DNA of 64,000 nt from Ryuthela nishihirai (GCA_038380435.1 JAWZYU010000058.1:1860001-1924000); one strand, 5' to 3'; shown: positions 11,063 through 23,596, counted from the first letter of the stretch. The notes: generated by a model from the sequence alone, not told the origin. Translations and numbers: made by a program.

Positions 11063-13465
11063 ACGTAGTTTTGAGTTTCATTCCTATAGACGCTGTTAAG
11101 TAGTAATATCTTGAGTGTCCCATGTCCTGTGAGATTTCAGATTCAGTTGCTCGGGTTCAGTGGTTTTTTCCCAGTTTAGGGCTTCGGAGATCATTTCTGC
11201 ATTTCTTCTTGATTTTGGGTCCTCTGTCTTACCGTGGGAAATTCGTTTTTTCTAGTGTTTGGAGTAGGGCGACGCTGGATGTTTTTGCAATGTCCACGTC
11301 GTTTTACTATTTGCTTTTCATCACTCAGTGCCTCCTCCAGAGGGTTTTTCTAATTCTTCATTGTGTGGGTTATATGTGAGTGTTTTTCGGGGCTTTTCGA
11401 GAATTGGGGACTTATGGTGTGTCGCTTTTCAGAGGAATCTCTGTTACATAGTTTCTCATATTTGCTGGATTTCGGTAGGATTTCTATGTGGAGAAAAATC
11501 ATCTAAAATGAGGAAGATAGGTCTTTACCACATGTGAAAACAGTAATTGGAAGATGAGATACAGCTACGTACAATAAACTGCATATAGTAATAGTGTAAG
11601 GTGAGGCCTAGTGAAAGTGAAGAGATATCGAAAATGAGCTTTCCTGAAGTTATTTCCATTTATGACGTAGATAACATCTTTGTGGAATCGATAATAAATA
11701 GGAAACGATTGAAGGATTCTAAAACAAAGCAAGAGAAATGACTAAAATCACTTAAAATATTACGGTCCTTAATGTATTTATGAGAGCAGACATATTGAAG
11801 GGAAATACGAATTGCCAGATCCGCGTTATAGGATAATGAGGAAATGAGATTAAAAAAAAAATGAAAACCTTCCGTGGTCTAACGGTCATTATTAGAATAG
11901 GGGTGATTCTAACGTTTTCTTTTTTTTCACCCTACTTCCCATCCTGAGGTCTATGAGGCTTAGGGCTGGGGGCAAGGCAAAGAGACTTATTTAGTGTCAA
12001 TGAAATGGGAGGTTGTAGGGGTGGATGGCTGGATTTTAAATATATATATATAAAGAAAGTTGTGATTTTATCATGTGTATATTAGTGATTGGTCAGATGA
12101 TATGGTGTTACAATAGCCTTATGGTTTCGAACCCAGTGCAGGCTCTTATTACTGACTGCCATTAGTGCTTTCCTATTGGCTGAGACAATTTTGCTAGGCT
12201 GATGGCCCTCTTTATCCTCCATACGAATAACATTGGTAACGTTAATCGTACGGAAGATTTCACCTCTGCTTCAACATGATAATGTTAAGTCTATGTGGAA
12301 ATTTTAACCAATGAGATTATGGTATGTAATTGGCTGAATGTTGATTGGTTAAATATTAACTTTTTAGATATTCGTCGTAGACAGGTAATGTGACCATTCT
12401 TTTCGGAGGACTAGAAGAGACGAAGCGAGCGACGCAACCATATTCCATGCACATTGAGCCGTTTCAGAGATATCTTGCCATTTATGGTATATTCGATATT
12501 TTAAAAATTTCAGAGTTGAACCTGGTCTTTTTTCTGGGAGTGATCTGTAGTTTGATGACGGAGTATATCTCTAGTTTGAAGCATTGAATTCCTCAAATTG
12601 CACACTTAGCGTCAGAGATTCAGCATGAAAGTATCGTCTTATATAACATTAATTTTCTGTTCGAATGTATAGAGAAGAGGGGTGTCCCTCCTGAATGTGG
12701 AATAAAACAAACGAATTATTTGACATTACTTCCGAATTCATTGATTGTACTTTCCCTTAATGAACCTTTCAAGATCCACCAGTGAATAAGTCCCCTTTCA
12801 TTTTTCTAGACAAACTGAGATGAAAATCGAAAGGAAGAGTAGAATCTTTTGAGTATTAAGAAAGAATGCGAAAGTAGGGTATTGTGTCTTATCTCTGAGC
12901 AGCCCCTCTCCCTGATCTGGATGTGAAATAAGTTGCTTTTACCTTTAAGAAATCGGTTTCTATCAAATCAAAGATTTGACTCCTGAAATTATTTACTTTA
13001 AGAACTGAAATCTGAAATCTTACGTAGAGTCTCTTGCACTTTGAAAATCGAAAAGACACCTTTTTACAAAAAAGAAAAATTTAATAGACGGAAGAGAAAG
13101 TAAAAAAACACGAAAATATCTGTATAAGTAACAAGGACGTAAACCCTTTTTGAAGATTTTGATTTAAGCTGATAAGTAGACTAAAAACTGACACTATTTG
13201 AAAAGTGAAAGTTCATATCGAAAATGACAAAAAAAATTAAATAAACGATAATGGTATCTTATTATACATACTCTACACGATTCTTTTCTTCGTCCCCCCA
13301 GAGAAAAGGCTGAGACAAGTCTCTCGCAGGGCAGATTACGTCCTGCGACAGAATAAAATCAAAATCTTGAAAAAGGGTTTACATCCTTGTTTCTTATACA
13401 GAATACACTCAGAGAAATATCGAATTTCCAGCAAAGGGTGCAAATACTTTAATACAAATTTTCTT

Positions 13466-13705
13466 TAGGCTTGGAAATGACGCCGTCCGTAGGATGGGAG
13501 GTTAGGACGTGGCCCATTGTGTAGAGAGAGCCATACCCTGTGCACTTTAGAGAACATACTGGATGGCCTTGACGACATCCTACCATCTGTCTCCTAAGAG
13601 CTGTTCCAGTGGATCTCCTCCCTCAACACCCTCTGAGCCTTCGGGGTTCTGGTGACCTGGCCATTTATCCCATGGTGTGAAAAAGAGTGCCGCTCAGAGG
13701 TAAAT
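13466..13705 (+). mobile_element. Headless SINE-A inside tandem unit 1
   Basis: The body starts at AGGCTTGGAAATGACGCCGT and ends at GTGCCGCTCAGAGGTAAATA. The copy at 18121-18360 is its duplicate, so this SINE inserted before the tandem duplication. Confidence 0.85.
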
Positions 13706-14079
13706 ACTCATAATATTCATCTCTTCCCTTTGACTTTCGTAAACTTGATTTAACTAGGACACTCAGTATAGCATTCGCACTCCACCAGGAGTTCCCAGTG
13801 GCAAGCCACAAAACCATCAAGACTGCTGTCCTCACGACTGACCTACGAGATGCCCATGTTCAGACAGCACTTGTCTGATCCGTCCATCCCTAAAAATTGG
13901 AAATTCCTTTTTCTACAACCCCAGATTCCCCTCAAAGGTTCGCTACCTTTATTACAGCACCTATAGAAAATATTATACGAAAACAAAAATCACCAATAAC
14001 TAGAAACATGAGATTATTTAATCACAACTATATTACTGCTTTGAAGTGTACGAATGGTAACCCTTTATCGGAATTGTGT

Positions 14080-14095
14080 GGCTCTCATAAGAGCC
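14080..14095 (-). promoter_or_regulatory. Histone-type 3' stem-loop without a histone gene
   Basis: On the minus strand GGCTCT-TATG-AGAGCC forms a perfect 6-bp stem with a 4-nt loop. CACAAAC precedes it and ACACAA follows it, much like the verified histone signal at 24200-24215. Replication-dependent histone mRNAs end in such a stem-loop, normally with loop UUUC or UUUA; the TATG loop is atypical. No histone ORF is recognisable upstream on that strand. Confidence 0.5.
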
Positions 14096-14159
14096 GTTTG
14101 TGAAATGGAGTTATTCCATTTGCCGATCTTCTGATTAGGTGAATATTCTAGGCAGTCAG

Positions 14160-14450
14160 TCGCTTCTTGAAGTGCTCCATGTTTCAAGTAATTGCTGAGT
14201 TAGTGGAGGAGACGGATTTGAAATAACTGGGAGATCAAACAATTCTTCGTGCTCCCTCATCCACTGCTGTAAAACCTCTTCTCTCTCTGCAGCAGGAGGC
14301 AGTGCTTCAGCAATCTCTCTCTAGGCGACATTTCTGGTGGCTGAGAATCACCAACAGGTTCAATCGGCATAGCGGAGCAAAGTCTGAGGCACATGTTGAC
14401 CCCTCAGCGACAGACATTCTATTATGATACACGTTCTGGCCAAGTTTTAG
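14160..14450 (-). pseudogene. Unassigned broken ORF in tandem unit 1
   Basis: On the minus strand one frame reads EREEVLQQWMREHEELFDL followed by NPSPPLTQQLLETWS, then a stop. The preceding segment (PIEPVGDSQPPEMSPRE) lies in another frame because unit 1 has an extra AG in a GAGAGA run near 14320. Unit 2 is intact at that spot but broken a little further on. The composition looks protein-like (acidic, proline- and glutamine-rich) but I recognise no family. Confidence 0.4.
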
Positions 14451-15264
14451 ATCAGCCTTCTAAGATACAAGTCTTGATCTTTCAAGATCATTCCCTATTG
14501 GCCGATTAGGCTATGACTAATACTATTTAACTATTCGGAAGACACTTAGTTACGTAGACAGCTTTGATTGGTCGAAGAAGTAGACTCTACTAGTTGCCTC
14601 CAAAAGATTAACCTTTGAAGACTTTGTCGGATTAAATATATGTGTGCTGTCTCTGGACTGCCCTTAGGGCTATAGGTTCTTAGCGTTATTGCCTTTCGGT
14701 TTATTGCTCTGTTATCACGTGGGGGTGGGGGTAGCGAGTGGGTATCAGGAACGAAGAGAGGAAGGATGGGTTTCGTGAAATAATATACCATCATTGCTTA
14801 TTCCACACAGAAATGCTACGTTCTTTTACTTTTTCTTTCAGGATTCAATGTTCTTATAGAGCTCTGCCAAAGATTTGAAAAAGCGTGACTATGTTCTATA
14901 TTTAAAACTGAAATATTTTCCACAAATCTGCATGTTTTTTTTTGTTTGTTATATTTTCATCAAAAACAATTAAAAATTGTATAAAAGAAATCATCAACTG
15001 GAATTTTACTTTTCAGATACATAATTTTTGCACAAATTTATAACTTTTAAAGCAGCAAATATATCCATACTGTTAAAAAACGGGTATAGTGCTTAAATAT
15101 GAAAAATAGAAGTTGCACACAATAGACTTTCCCAGTTTTACTGTTGACCTGTATGTTATTACATTGGTACATTACACTCTAACTGTTTCTCTTCCCATAG
15201 AGAAATTAAACTCTTGTTTTTTGCTCAGACAAACACTAACGAAATAACAGGGTACACATATTCG

Positions 15265-15559
15265 TTATCTCCGCAAAATTCCCCGCCTTGCCCACGGTCA
15301 GTAGAGCACAGCGATGGGCTTGGAAAAGCCGCCTCCGTCGGATGGGACGTTAAGCCTTGGCCCCGTGTACGGGAGAGCCATAACCTGTACACGTTAAAGA
15401 ACACGCTGGATGCCCTTGACGGGAGGCTGCCATCTGTCTCCCAACAGCTGTTCTATTGGGTCCCCTCCCCCAACCTTCTCTGAGCCTTCGGGGTCCATGT
15501 GACCTGGCCATTTAGCCCATGGTGTGCAAAAAAGTGCCGCTCAGAGGTAAAACAACCAA
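15265..15559 (+). mobile_element. SINE-A near the end of tandem unit 1, head missing
   Basis: It starts at TTATCTCCGCAAAATTCCCC, after the tRNA-like portion, and runs to GAGGTAAAACAACC. Its partner in unit 2 is 19932-20224. Confidence 0.87.
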
Positions 15560-18120
15560 AATTACGTATATTCTAAATTGTCTAATTTCGAATTTCCATC
15601 CTCAAAAAATGCAGAACGAAATGGAAAATCCGTTAGGTGTGTAAACCAGTTTCCGATATTCACCAGAAGCAATATTGTGTTTTAATAGGTATCTGTAGTT
15701 CGAAACATTGAATTCCTGAAATTATATATTTAGCATAAGAAATATTTGCTGGGGTTTGGTAGGATTTCTGGACCAACGTAGTTTTGGGTTTCATTCCTAT
15801 AGACGCTGTTAAGTAGTAATATCTTGGGTGTCCCATGTCCTGTGAGTGTTCAGAATCAGTTACTCGGGATCAGTGGTTTTTTCCCAGTTTAGGGCTTTGG
15901 AGATCATTTCTGCCTTTCTTCTTGATTTTGGCTCCTCTCTCTTACCGTGGGAATTTCGTTTTTTCTAGTGTTTGGAGTAGGGCTACGCTGGATGTTTTTG
16001 CAATGTCCACGTCGTTTTACTATTTGCTTTTCATCACTCAGTGCCTCTTCCAGAGGGTTTTTCCAATTCTTCATTGTGGGGTTTCTGTGTGAGGATTTTT
16101 CGGGGCTTTTCGAGAATTGGGGATTTATGGTGTGTCGCTTTTCAGAAGAATCTCTGTTACATAGTTTCTCATATTTGCTGGATTTTGGTAAGATATCTAT
16201 GCGGAAAAAAATCATCTAAAATGAGGAAGAAAGGTCTTTACCACATGTGAAAAGAGTAATTGGAAGCTGAGATTCGTACAATAAGGTGCATATAGTAATA
16301 GTGTAAGGTGAGGCCTAGTGAAAGTGAAGAGATATCGAAAATGAGCTTTCCTGAAGTTATTTCCATTTATGACGTATATAAAATCTTTGTGGAATCGATA
16401 ATAAATAGGAAACGATTGAAGAAATCTAAAACAAAGCAAGAGAAATGACTAAAATCGCTTTAAATATTACGGTTCTTAATGTATTTATGATTGCAGACAT
16501 ATTGAAGGGAAATACGAATTGCCAGATCCGCGTTATAGGATAATGAGGAAATGAGATTTAAAAAAGATGAAAACCGTTAATGATTCTAACGTTTTCTTTT
16601 TTTTCACCCTACTTCCCATCCTGAGCTCTATGAGGCTTCGGGCTGGGGAGAGGCAAAGAGGTTTATTTAGTGTCAATGAAATCGGAGGTTGTTGGGGTGG
16701 GTGGATGGACTTTAAATATATATATAAAGAAATTTGTGATTTTATCATGTGTATATTATTGATTGGTCAGATGATATGGTGTTACAATAGCCTTATGGTT
16801 TCGAACCCAGTGCAGGCTCTTATTGTGCGATTAGTGCTTTCCTATTGGCTGAGACAATTTTGCTGGGCTAATGGCTATATTTCTCCTCCATACGAATAAC
16901 ATTGGTAATGTTAATCCTACGGAAGATGTCACCTCTGCTTTAACATGGTAATGTTAGGCCTATGGGGAAATTTTAACCAATGAGATTATGGTATGTAATT
17001 GACTGATTGCTGATTGGTCAAATTTTACCTTTTTAGATATTCTTCGTAGACAGGTGATGTGACCACTCTTTTCGAAATACTAGAAGAGACGAAGCGAGCG
17101 ACGGAACAGGATTCCACGCACATTGAGCCGTTTCCGAGATATATTGTCATTTATGTTATTTTCGATATTTTAAAAATTTCAGAGTTGAACCTGGTCTTTA
17201 TGGTGGGAGTGATCTGTAGTTTGATGACGGAGTATAAATCTAGTTTGAAGCATTGAATTCCTTAAATTGCACATTTAGCATCAGAGATTCAGCATGAAAT
17301 TATCGTCTTATATAACATTAATTTCGGTTCCAAGGTGTAGAGAAGAGGGGTGTCCCTCCTGAATGTGGAATAAAACAAACGGATTATTTGACATTACTTG
17401 CGATTCCATTGATTGTATCTTTCCTTATTCACCACCAGTGAAAAAGTCCCCTTTCATTTTTCTAGACAAACTGAGATGAAAATCGAAAGGAAGAGTAGTA
17501 TCTTTTGAGTATTAAGAAAGAATGCGAAAGTAGGGTATTTCTCTCTGAGCAGCCCCTCTCCCTGACCCGGATGTGAAATAAGTTGCTTTTACCTTTACGA
17601 AATCGGTTTCTATCCAACTGTAATCAAAGATTTGACTCCTGAAATTATTTACTTTAAGAACTGAAATCTGAAATCTTACGTAGAGTCTCTTGCACTTTGA
17701 AAATCGAAAAGACACCTTTTTACAAAAAAGAAAAATTTAATAGACGGAAGAGAAAGTAAAAAAACACGAAAATATCTGTATAAGTAACAAGGACGTAAAC
17801 CGTTTTTGAAGATTTTAATTTAAGCTGATAAGTAGACTAAAAACTGAAAGTATTTGAAAAGTGAAAGTTTATATGGAAAATGACAAAAAAAATTAAATAA
17901 ACTGTAATGGTATTTTATAATACACACTCTACACGTTTCTTTTCTTCGTCCCCCCACAGCAAAGGCTAAGACAAGTCTCTCGAAGGGCAGAATACGTCCT
18001 GCGAGAGAATCAAATCAAAATCTTGAAAAAGGGTTTACATCCTTGTTTCTTATACAGAACACACACAGAGAAATATCGATTTTCCAGCAAACGGTGCAAG
18101 CAATTTAATACAAATTTCTT

Positions 18121-18360
18121 TAGGCTTGGAAAGGACGCCATCCGTAGGATGGGACGTTAAGAGGTGACCCACTGTGTAGAGAGAGCCATACCCTGTGCAC
18201 TTTAGAGAACATACCGGATGGCCTTGACGACAACCTACCATCTGTCTCCTAACAGCTGTTCCAGTGGATCTCCTCCCTCAACATCCTCTGAGCCTTGTGG
18301 GTTCTGATGATCTGGCCATTTAGCCCACGGTGTGTAAAAGGGTGCCGCTCAGAAGTAAAT
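18121..18360 (+). mobile_element. Headless SINE-A inside tandem unit 2
   Basis: Duplicate of 13466-13705, with the same truncation point (TAGGCTTGGAAAGGACGCC) and the same tail end. Confidence 0.85.
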
Positions 18361-18735
18361 ACCCATAATATTCATCTCTTCCCTTTGACTTTCGTAAACT
18401 TCATATAAGTAGGAGAGTCAGTATATCATTCGCACTCCTCCAGGAGTTCCCAGTGGCAAGATACAAAACCATCAAGACTGCTGTCCTCACGACTGGCCTA
18501 CGAGATGTCCATGTTCAGACAGTACCTGTCTGATCCGTCCATCCTAAAAAATTGGAAATTCCTTTTTCTACAACTCCCAGATTCCGATGGAAGGATCGCT
18601 ACCATTTCTACGGCACCTACAGAATATATTAAAGGAAAACAAAAATCACCAATAAATTGAAACATGAGATTATTTAAGCACAACCATATTACTGCTTTGA
18701 AGTGCACGAATGGTAACCCTTTATCGGAATTGTGT

Positions 18736-18751
18736 GGCTGTCATAAGAGCC
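18736..18751 (-). promoter_or_regulatory. Histone-type stem-loop, unit 2, one mismatch
   Basis: On the minus strand GGCTCTTATGACAGCC is the duplicate of 14080-14095. One stem base is changed, breaking the pair, which suggests no current constraint. Confidence 0.4.
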
Positions 18752-18849
18752 GTTTGTGAAATGGAGTTAATCCATTTGCCGATCTTCTGATTAGGTGAAT
18801 ATACTAGGTAATCATTCGCTTCTTGAAGTGCTCCATGTTTCAAGTAATT

Positions 18850-19085
18850 GCTGAGTTAGTGGAGGAGACGGATTTGAAATAACTGGGAGATCAAACAATT
18901 CTTCGTGCTCCCTCATCCACTGCTGTAAACCTCTTCTCTCTCTGCAGCAGGAGGCAGTGCTTCAGCAATCTCTCTAGGCGACATTTCTGGTGGCTGAGAA
19001 TCACCAACAGGGTCAATCGGCATAGCGGAGCAACGTCTGAGGCGCATGTTGACCCCTCAGCGACAGACAATCTATTATGATGCAC
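18850..19085 (-). pseudogene. Unassigned broken ORF in tandem unit 2
   Basis: Counterpart of 14160-14450. Here one minus-strand frame reads through PIDPVGDSQPPEMSPREIAE and ALPPAAEREEV but shifts afterwards, because one base is missing in the TTTTACAGCAG run compared with unit 1. The two copies therefore carry different disabling indels. Function is unknown. Confidence 0.4.
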
Positions 19086-19931
19086 GTTCTGGCCGAGCTT
19101 TAGATCAGCCTTCTAAGATACAAGTCTTGATCTTTCAAGATCATTCCCTATTGGCCGATTAGGCTATGACTAATACTATTTAACTATCCGGAAGACACTT
19201 AGTTACGAAGACAGCTTTGATTGGTTGAAGAAGTAGACTCTACCAGTTGCCTCCAAAAGATTAACCTTTGGAGGTTTTGCCGGATTAAATATATGTGTGA
19301 TGTCTCTGGACTGCCCTTAGGGCTATAGGTTCTTAGCGTTATTGCCTTTCGGTTTATTGCTCTGTTATCACGTGGGGATGGGGGTAGCGAGTGGGTATGA
19401 GGAACGAAGAGAGAAAGGATGGATTTGTTGAAATAATATACCATCATTGCTTATTCCACACAGAAATGCTACGTTCTTTTACTTTTTCTTTCAGGATTCA
19501 GTGTTCTTATAGAGCTCTGCCAAAGATTTGAAAAAGTGTGACTATGTTCTATATTTAAAACTGAAATATTTTCCACAAACCTAAATGTTTTTGTTTGTTT
19601 CGTTTTTTTTTAATCAAAAACAATTAAAAATTGTATAAAAGAAATCATCAACTGGAATTTTACTTTTCAGACATAGAGTTTTTTGCACAAATTTATAATC
19701 TTTTCCAGCAGGAAGTATATCCATATTGTTAAAAATCGGGTATAGTGCTTACATATGAAAAATGGAAGTTGCACACAATAGACTTTCCCAGTTTTACTGT
19801 TGACCTGTATGTTATTACATTGGTTTCCTTTATTATTTTTTTTTTACAACTGTTTCTCTTCCCATAGAGAAATTAAACTCTTTTTTTTTTGCTCATACAA
19901 ACACTAACGAAATAACAGAGTACGCATATTT

Positions 19932-20224
19932 GTTATCTCCGCAAAATTACCCGCCCTGCCCATAGTCAGTAGGGCACATCGATGCTTGGAAAGGCCGCCA
20001 TCCGTCGGATGGGACGTTAAGCCTTGGCCCCGTACAGGAGAGCCATACACTGTGCACGTTAAAGAACATGCTGGATGGCCTTGATGGGAGGCTACCAGGT
20101 GTCCCCCAACAGCTGTTCCATTGTGTCCCCTCCCCCAACCTTCTCTGAGCTTTCGGGGTCCATGTGACCTGGCCATTTAACCAATGGTGTGCAGAAAAGT
20201 GACGCTCAGAGGTAAAACAACCCA
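19932..20224 (+). mobile_element. SINE-A near the end of tandem unit 2, head missing
   Basis: Starts at TTATCTCCGCAAAATTACCC, keeps the standard body and tail, and is the duplicate of 15265-15559. Confidence 0.87.
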
Positions 20225-20437
20225 AAGTACGCATATTCTGAATTGTCTAATTTCGAATTTCCATCCTTAAAAAATGCAGAACGAAATGAAAACTCCGTTA
20301 GGTGTGTAAACTAGTTTCCCAAATTCACCAGAAGCAATATTGTGTTTTAATATGTATCTGTAGTTCGAAACATTGAATTCCTGAAATTATATATTTAGCA
20401 TAAGAAATATTTGCTGGGGTTTGGTAGGATTTCTGGA

Positions 20438-20573
20438 CCAACGTAGTTTTGAGTTTCATTCCTACAGACGCTGTTAAGTAGTAATATCTTGGGTGTCCCA
20501 TGTCCTGTGAGATTTCAGATTCAGTTGCTCGGGTTTAGTGGCTATTTCCCAGTTCAGGGCTTTGGAGATCATC
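20438..20573. repeat. Stub of a third tandem unit
   Basis: Starts with CCAACGTAGTTTTGAGTTTC and follows the unit for about 135 bp to GGGCTTTGGAGATCAT, after which similarity stops at CGTGTAGAGGGCGGG. This marks the right edge of the array. Confidence 0.9.
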
Positions 20574-20715
20574 GTGTAGAGGGCGGGGGGTGGAGTGTTA
20601 CTGTATCAAATATCCTGTTTTGGAACTTCACATAAAAAATTATTCTTTACCTGTACCTTCTTTACCCTCTCGTTCCAGGCAATATTTGGTTCCTAGAGTA
20701 GTTCAAATCACTTCT

Positions 20716-20753
20716 AATTTACTCCTAAAAACGACAGTTTTTAGGAGTAAATT
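20716..20753. repeat. Perfect 17-bp hairpin
   Basis: AATTTACTCCTAAAAAC (20716-20732) is followed by GACA and its exact reverse complement (20737-20753). The outer flanks extend the pairing imperfectly. It lies about 140 bp beyond the end of the tandem array. It could be a fold-back or MITE remnant; no gene ends here that would need a terminator. Confidence 0.8.
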
Positions 20754-22190
20754 AGTTGTGACGATTGTTGCGAATTATTGTTTCTTGCCCCTTCGGAGCA
20801 ACGCACTCGTCACGCGACCCGCCTCTTCAATATTCCACTCGCATTCAATATTCCACTGCGTACCCCTTACTTCCTTAACTTAACTTCCTTAACTTCCTTC
20901 CTTCCTTTACTTTCAAACACGCACCATCCATATTCACGCCAACAACCCATCCAAATCACAAATCACATAAATATCACAACACCTTGAAAAATAACAAAAA
21001 GTTGCCAACATATTACTACGTAATAAATTAAACAACATCTCCAATTCTTTACAATACATTTTAAACTACACTACTATACACTATTCATCACACAAAATCA
21101 TATTAACTCGAACATTTACACCAAATACACGTCAACACTAGAAATATCAAATACCCTATATATACACACAACATACCTACACGAAAAACTAGATAAAAAA
21201 AAGTACAACATCATACTTAAAAAAAGAAACCAATCCTACTATTCTTAAATAGTTTTTCTCCAAACCTCAATTCGAAATTTATAAAACACAGCTCAAAAGG
21301 AAACTGGATAAATTACACAGATTGAATTATTTTTAAACCTCTTAACAGCAAAGGAAATTAAAATAATAATCAACAATAAACTATATTTAAGTGAGCTACA
21401 TAACTCAGAACTTAGATAATTTCCGCTTCCTTTTTGCGAAACTGTCACTTTACATTATCAGATTTAAACATTATTCCAACATGGAAATTTTTTCTCACCA
21501 ATTATCTAGACTTGATTAATAATTTCACCGTCTAATACAGAAAACAATTCACATCAGATCTACATATCATGAAATTCAAATCTTATAAGAAATCTCTCTC
21601 ATATCAACTGCATCTTAGACCTAAAGCATGTTCATATTTTCAATAATACTACACCTACATTGCTACTTTGACGAAACAATGTCATGCACTTCCGGTTATC
21701 GTAATAAACTTTATGCGATATAATTGTTGGAAATTCTCGTATTTCCGGCGACGCGAAGAACAATAAGAAGCGGTTGCGGAGTATAAAAAATAGATTTGGT
21801 ATTTTCAGACATATACCTGATTTGAAATCCATATATTGCGATAACAGACGTTATATAGCGAATGGTTAGTCACAGTGAGGTAATTATTAGAGTTTATAAT
21901 TCAAATAGGAAAGGGGGATATGTTTTCAACAGGATTCTGAATAGAAAGTAGTTGATTATGAAATAATACAAAGTCTGAATATTGGATATTACTATGACTT
22001 TTAAATTTTTTTTTATATTTAAATTATTCATTGTCAATAATTTATTTTGAAATTTTGAGAGGTTTCGTAATTAGTAGGTTAAATCCGGTCTTAGGGTATT
22101 AATTCAACGTTAAATGATACTGGGGGTCCTTCTCGAGGTTTTCCGAAATGCAATTAAAATTCGAGTTTTGAATTTCGAAAAAAGCTGACA
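20754..22190. other. No recognisable gene; strand-biased AT-rich block
   Basis: A strongly C- and A-biased plus strand (about 20.86-21.3 kb, many CAAC and ACAC phrases) gives way to ordinary AT-rich DNA. No coding or RNA signal is supported. Confidence 0.4.
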
Positions 22191-22410
22191 GTTGGGTTGT
22201 TTCACCTCTGAGCGGCACTTTCTTGCACACCATCGGTTAAATAGTTAGGTCACAAGGACGTAGAAGACTCAGATACCGTTCGAGGTTGGGACCCAATGGA
22301 ACAACCATTGGTAAGCCTCCCGTCAAGGCCATCCAGCATGTTCTTTAAAGTGTGCAGGGTACGGCTCATGACTTAACATTCCATCCCAAGAACGGCTGTC
22401 TTTCCAAAAC
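22191..22410 (-). mobile_element. SINE-A copy, truncated and decayed
   Basis: The tail (GGTTGTTTCACCTCTGAGCG), a shortened body (CCATCCAGCATGTTCTTTAA) and CCATCCCAAGAACGGCTGTC are present. The tRNA head is missing. Confidence 0.8.
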
Positions 22411-23096
22411 TAACAGCAAAAGCCAGTAATTTACCAATAACAGAAAGAAATATTTTATTCAAAGTCTAACAGTTAGTTGGTGTTCCATAAGTTTCTAATA
22501 CGTGGTAAACTTAGAATTATTTTTCAAGATTTGGGAAAGTTAAAGAAACTTACTATTGGTAATTTATTAAACATTAATTTTTTGTAATATTTTCTAGTTT
22601 GACAAAGTCTGATCTATTAATTATTTTCTTAGACATGCTGCTCAGTTGGAAGTTTTTTTTAATTCGTTTTAAAATGCAATGGTTTATAGGCAGGTGTTCC
22701 TATATTAAGTTTATAAATTCTGCTTAGAAATAAATTTTTGAATAAAATAAATTTCTTATAAAAGGAAAAAGGTGATTTTTTTTATGGCGAGGTGAGTGAT
22801 AACGTATTAATTGTTTACTCGAATTCGATTTTAATGATTTTATTTGTGACTAAAACGAAAAACGTTCATTAATTTATTGTAAATTAGTGGCGTTTCTGGG
22901 AACAACGTCAGCACTGCGTTTTTCTCGTAATGGTCTATTAGTCATTACCGAAAACTACCCAAATGAGTATTAATGCATGGTAGAATACATGAATAGTTTT
23001 TTACATTATTTTTTGAGTACTAGGTAATGGAATTTTCAATTCGTACGTGAAAATTCAGTGTTGTTCACTGTACATGAGAGTGTCCACCGAAACCAA
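22411..23096. other. No recognisable gene
   Basis: AT-rich flank upstream of the histone H4 pseudogene, with no supported ORF. Confidence 0.35.
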
Positions 23097-23101
23097 CCAA
23101 T
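23097..23101 (+). promoter_or_regulatory. CCAAT motif upstream of the H4 pseudogene
   Basis: CCAAT in the context ACCAACCAATCACAG lies about 155 bp before the H4 start codon. CCAAT boxes are common in histone promoters. No convincing TATA box was found between it and the ATG. Confidence 0.3.
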
Positions 23102-23221
23102 CACAGTTTTTTGACGCGAAAGTTTTCTCGGTGGTCCGATCGAAACGTGCAACAACTTTCCCGAAAACCAGTTTGTGCCATTTCACATCATTTCTACTTT
23201 GAAGGAGAGTTATTCAATTGA

Positions 23222-23566
<345 letters not shown>

Positions 23567-23580
23567 AGAGAAACCAAAAA

Positions 23581-23596
23581 AACCCTTTTCAGGGCT
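23581..23596 (+). terminator. Degenerate histone 3' stem-loop of the H4 pseudogene
   Basis: AACCCT-TTTC-AGGGCT has the canonical TTTC loop and four intact inner stem pairs, but the consensus GG/CC base has decayed, giving one A:C mismatch. It starts 14 nt after the stop codon, within the usual range for histone mRNA 3' processing. Confidence 0.8.

Larger units (their letters stand above)
11060..15773. repeat. 4.7-kb tandem unit, copy 1
   Basis: Colinear with 15774-20437 at what looks by eye like 90% identity or more. Both begin CCAACGTAGTTTTGRGTTTC and both contain, in order, a headless SINE-A, a histone-like stem-loop, a broken ORF region and a second SINE-A. Several CCAAT-type motifs cluster at 12.08-12.35 kb. 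The short ORF at 12390-12587 stays open in both copies, but most differences between the copies change its amino acids, so I do not call it a gene. I recognise no protein domain in the unit. Confidence 0.9.
15774..20437. repeat. 4.7-kb tandem unit, copy 2
   Basis: Direct repeat of 11060-15773 (period 4.66-4.71 kb) with scattered substitutions and small indels and the same internal elements. Both copies end with a phrase (ATTTGCTGGGGTTTGGTAGG) that resembles a segment near 11.46 kb inside the unit, so short sub-repeats may have seeded the duplication. Confidence 0.9.

Noticed and set aside
12390..12587. 65-codon ORF kept open in both tandem units (also 17059-17256)
   Set aside because: Most differences between the two copies change the amino acid, and there is no recognisable domain, so there is no sign of purifying selection.
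14546..14794. Faint resemblance of a minus-strand ORF (LIRQSLQRLIFW) to the LIRKLPFQRLVR segment of histone H3
   Set aside because: The match is short, the flanks do not follow H3, and the nearby stem-loop alone is not enough. Treated as chance.
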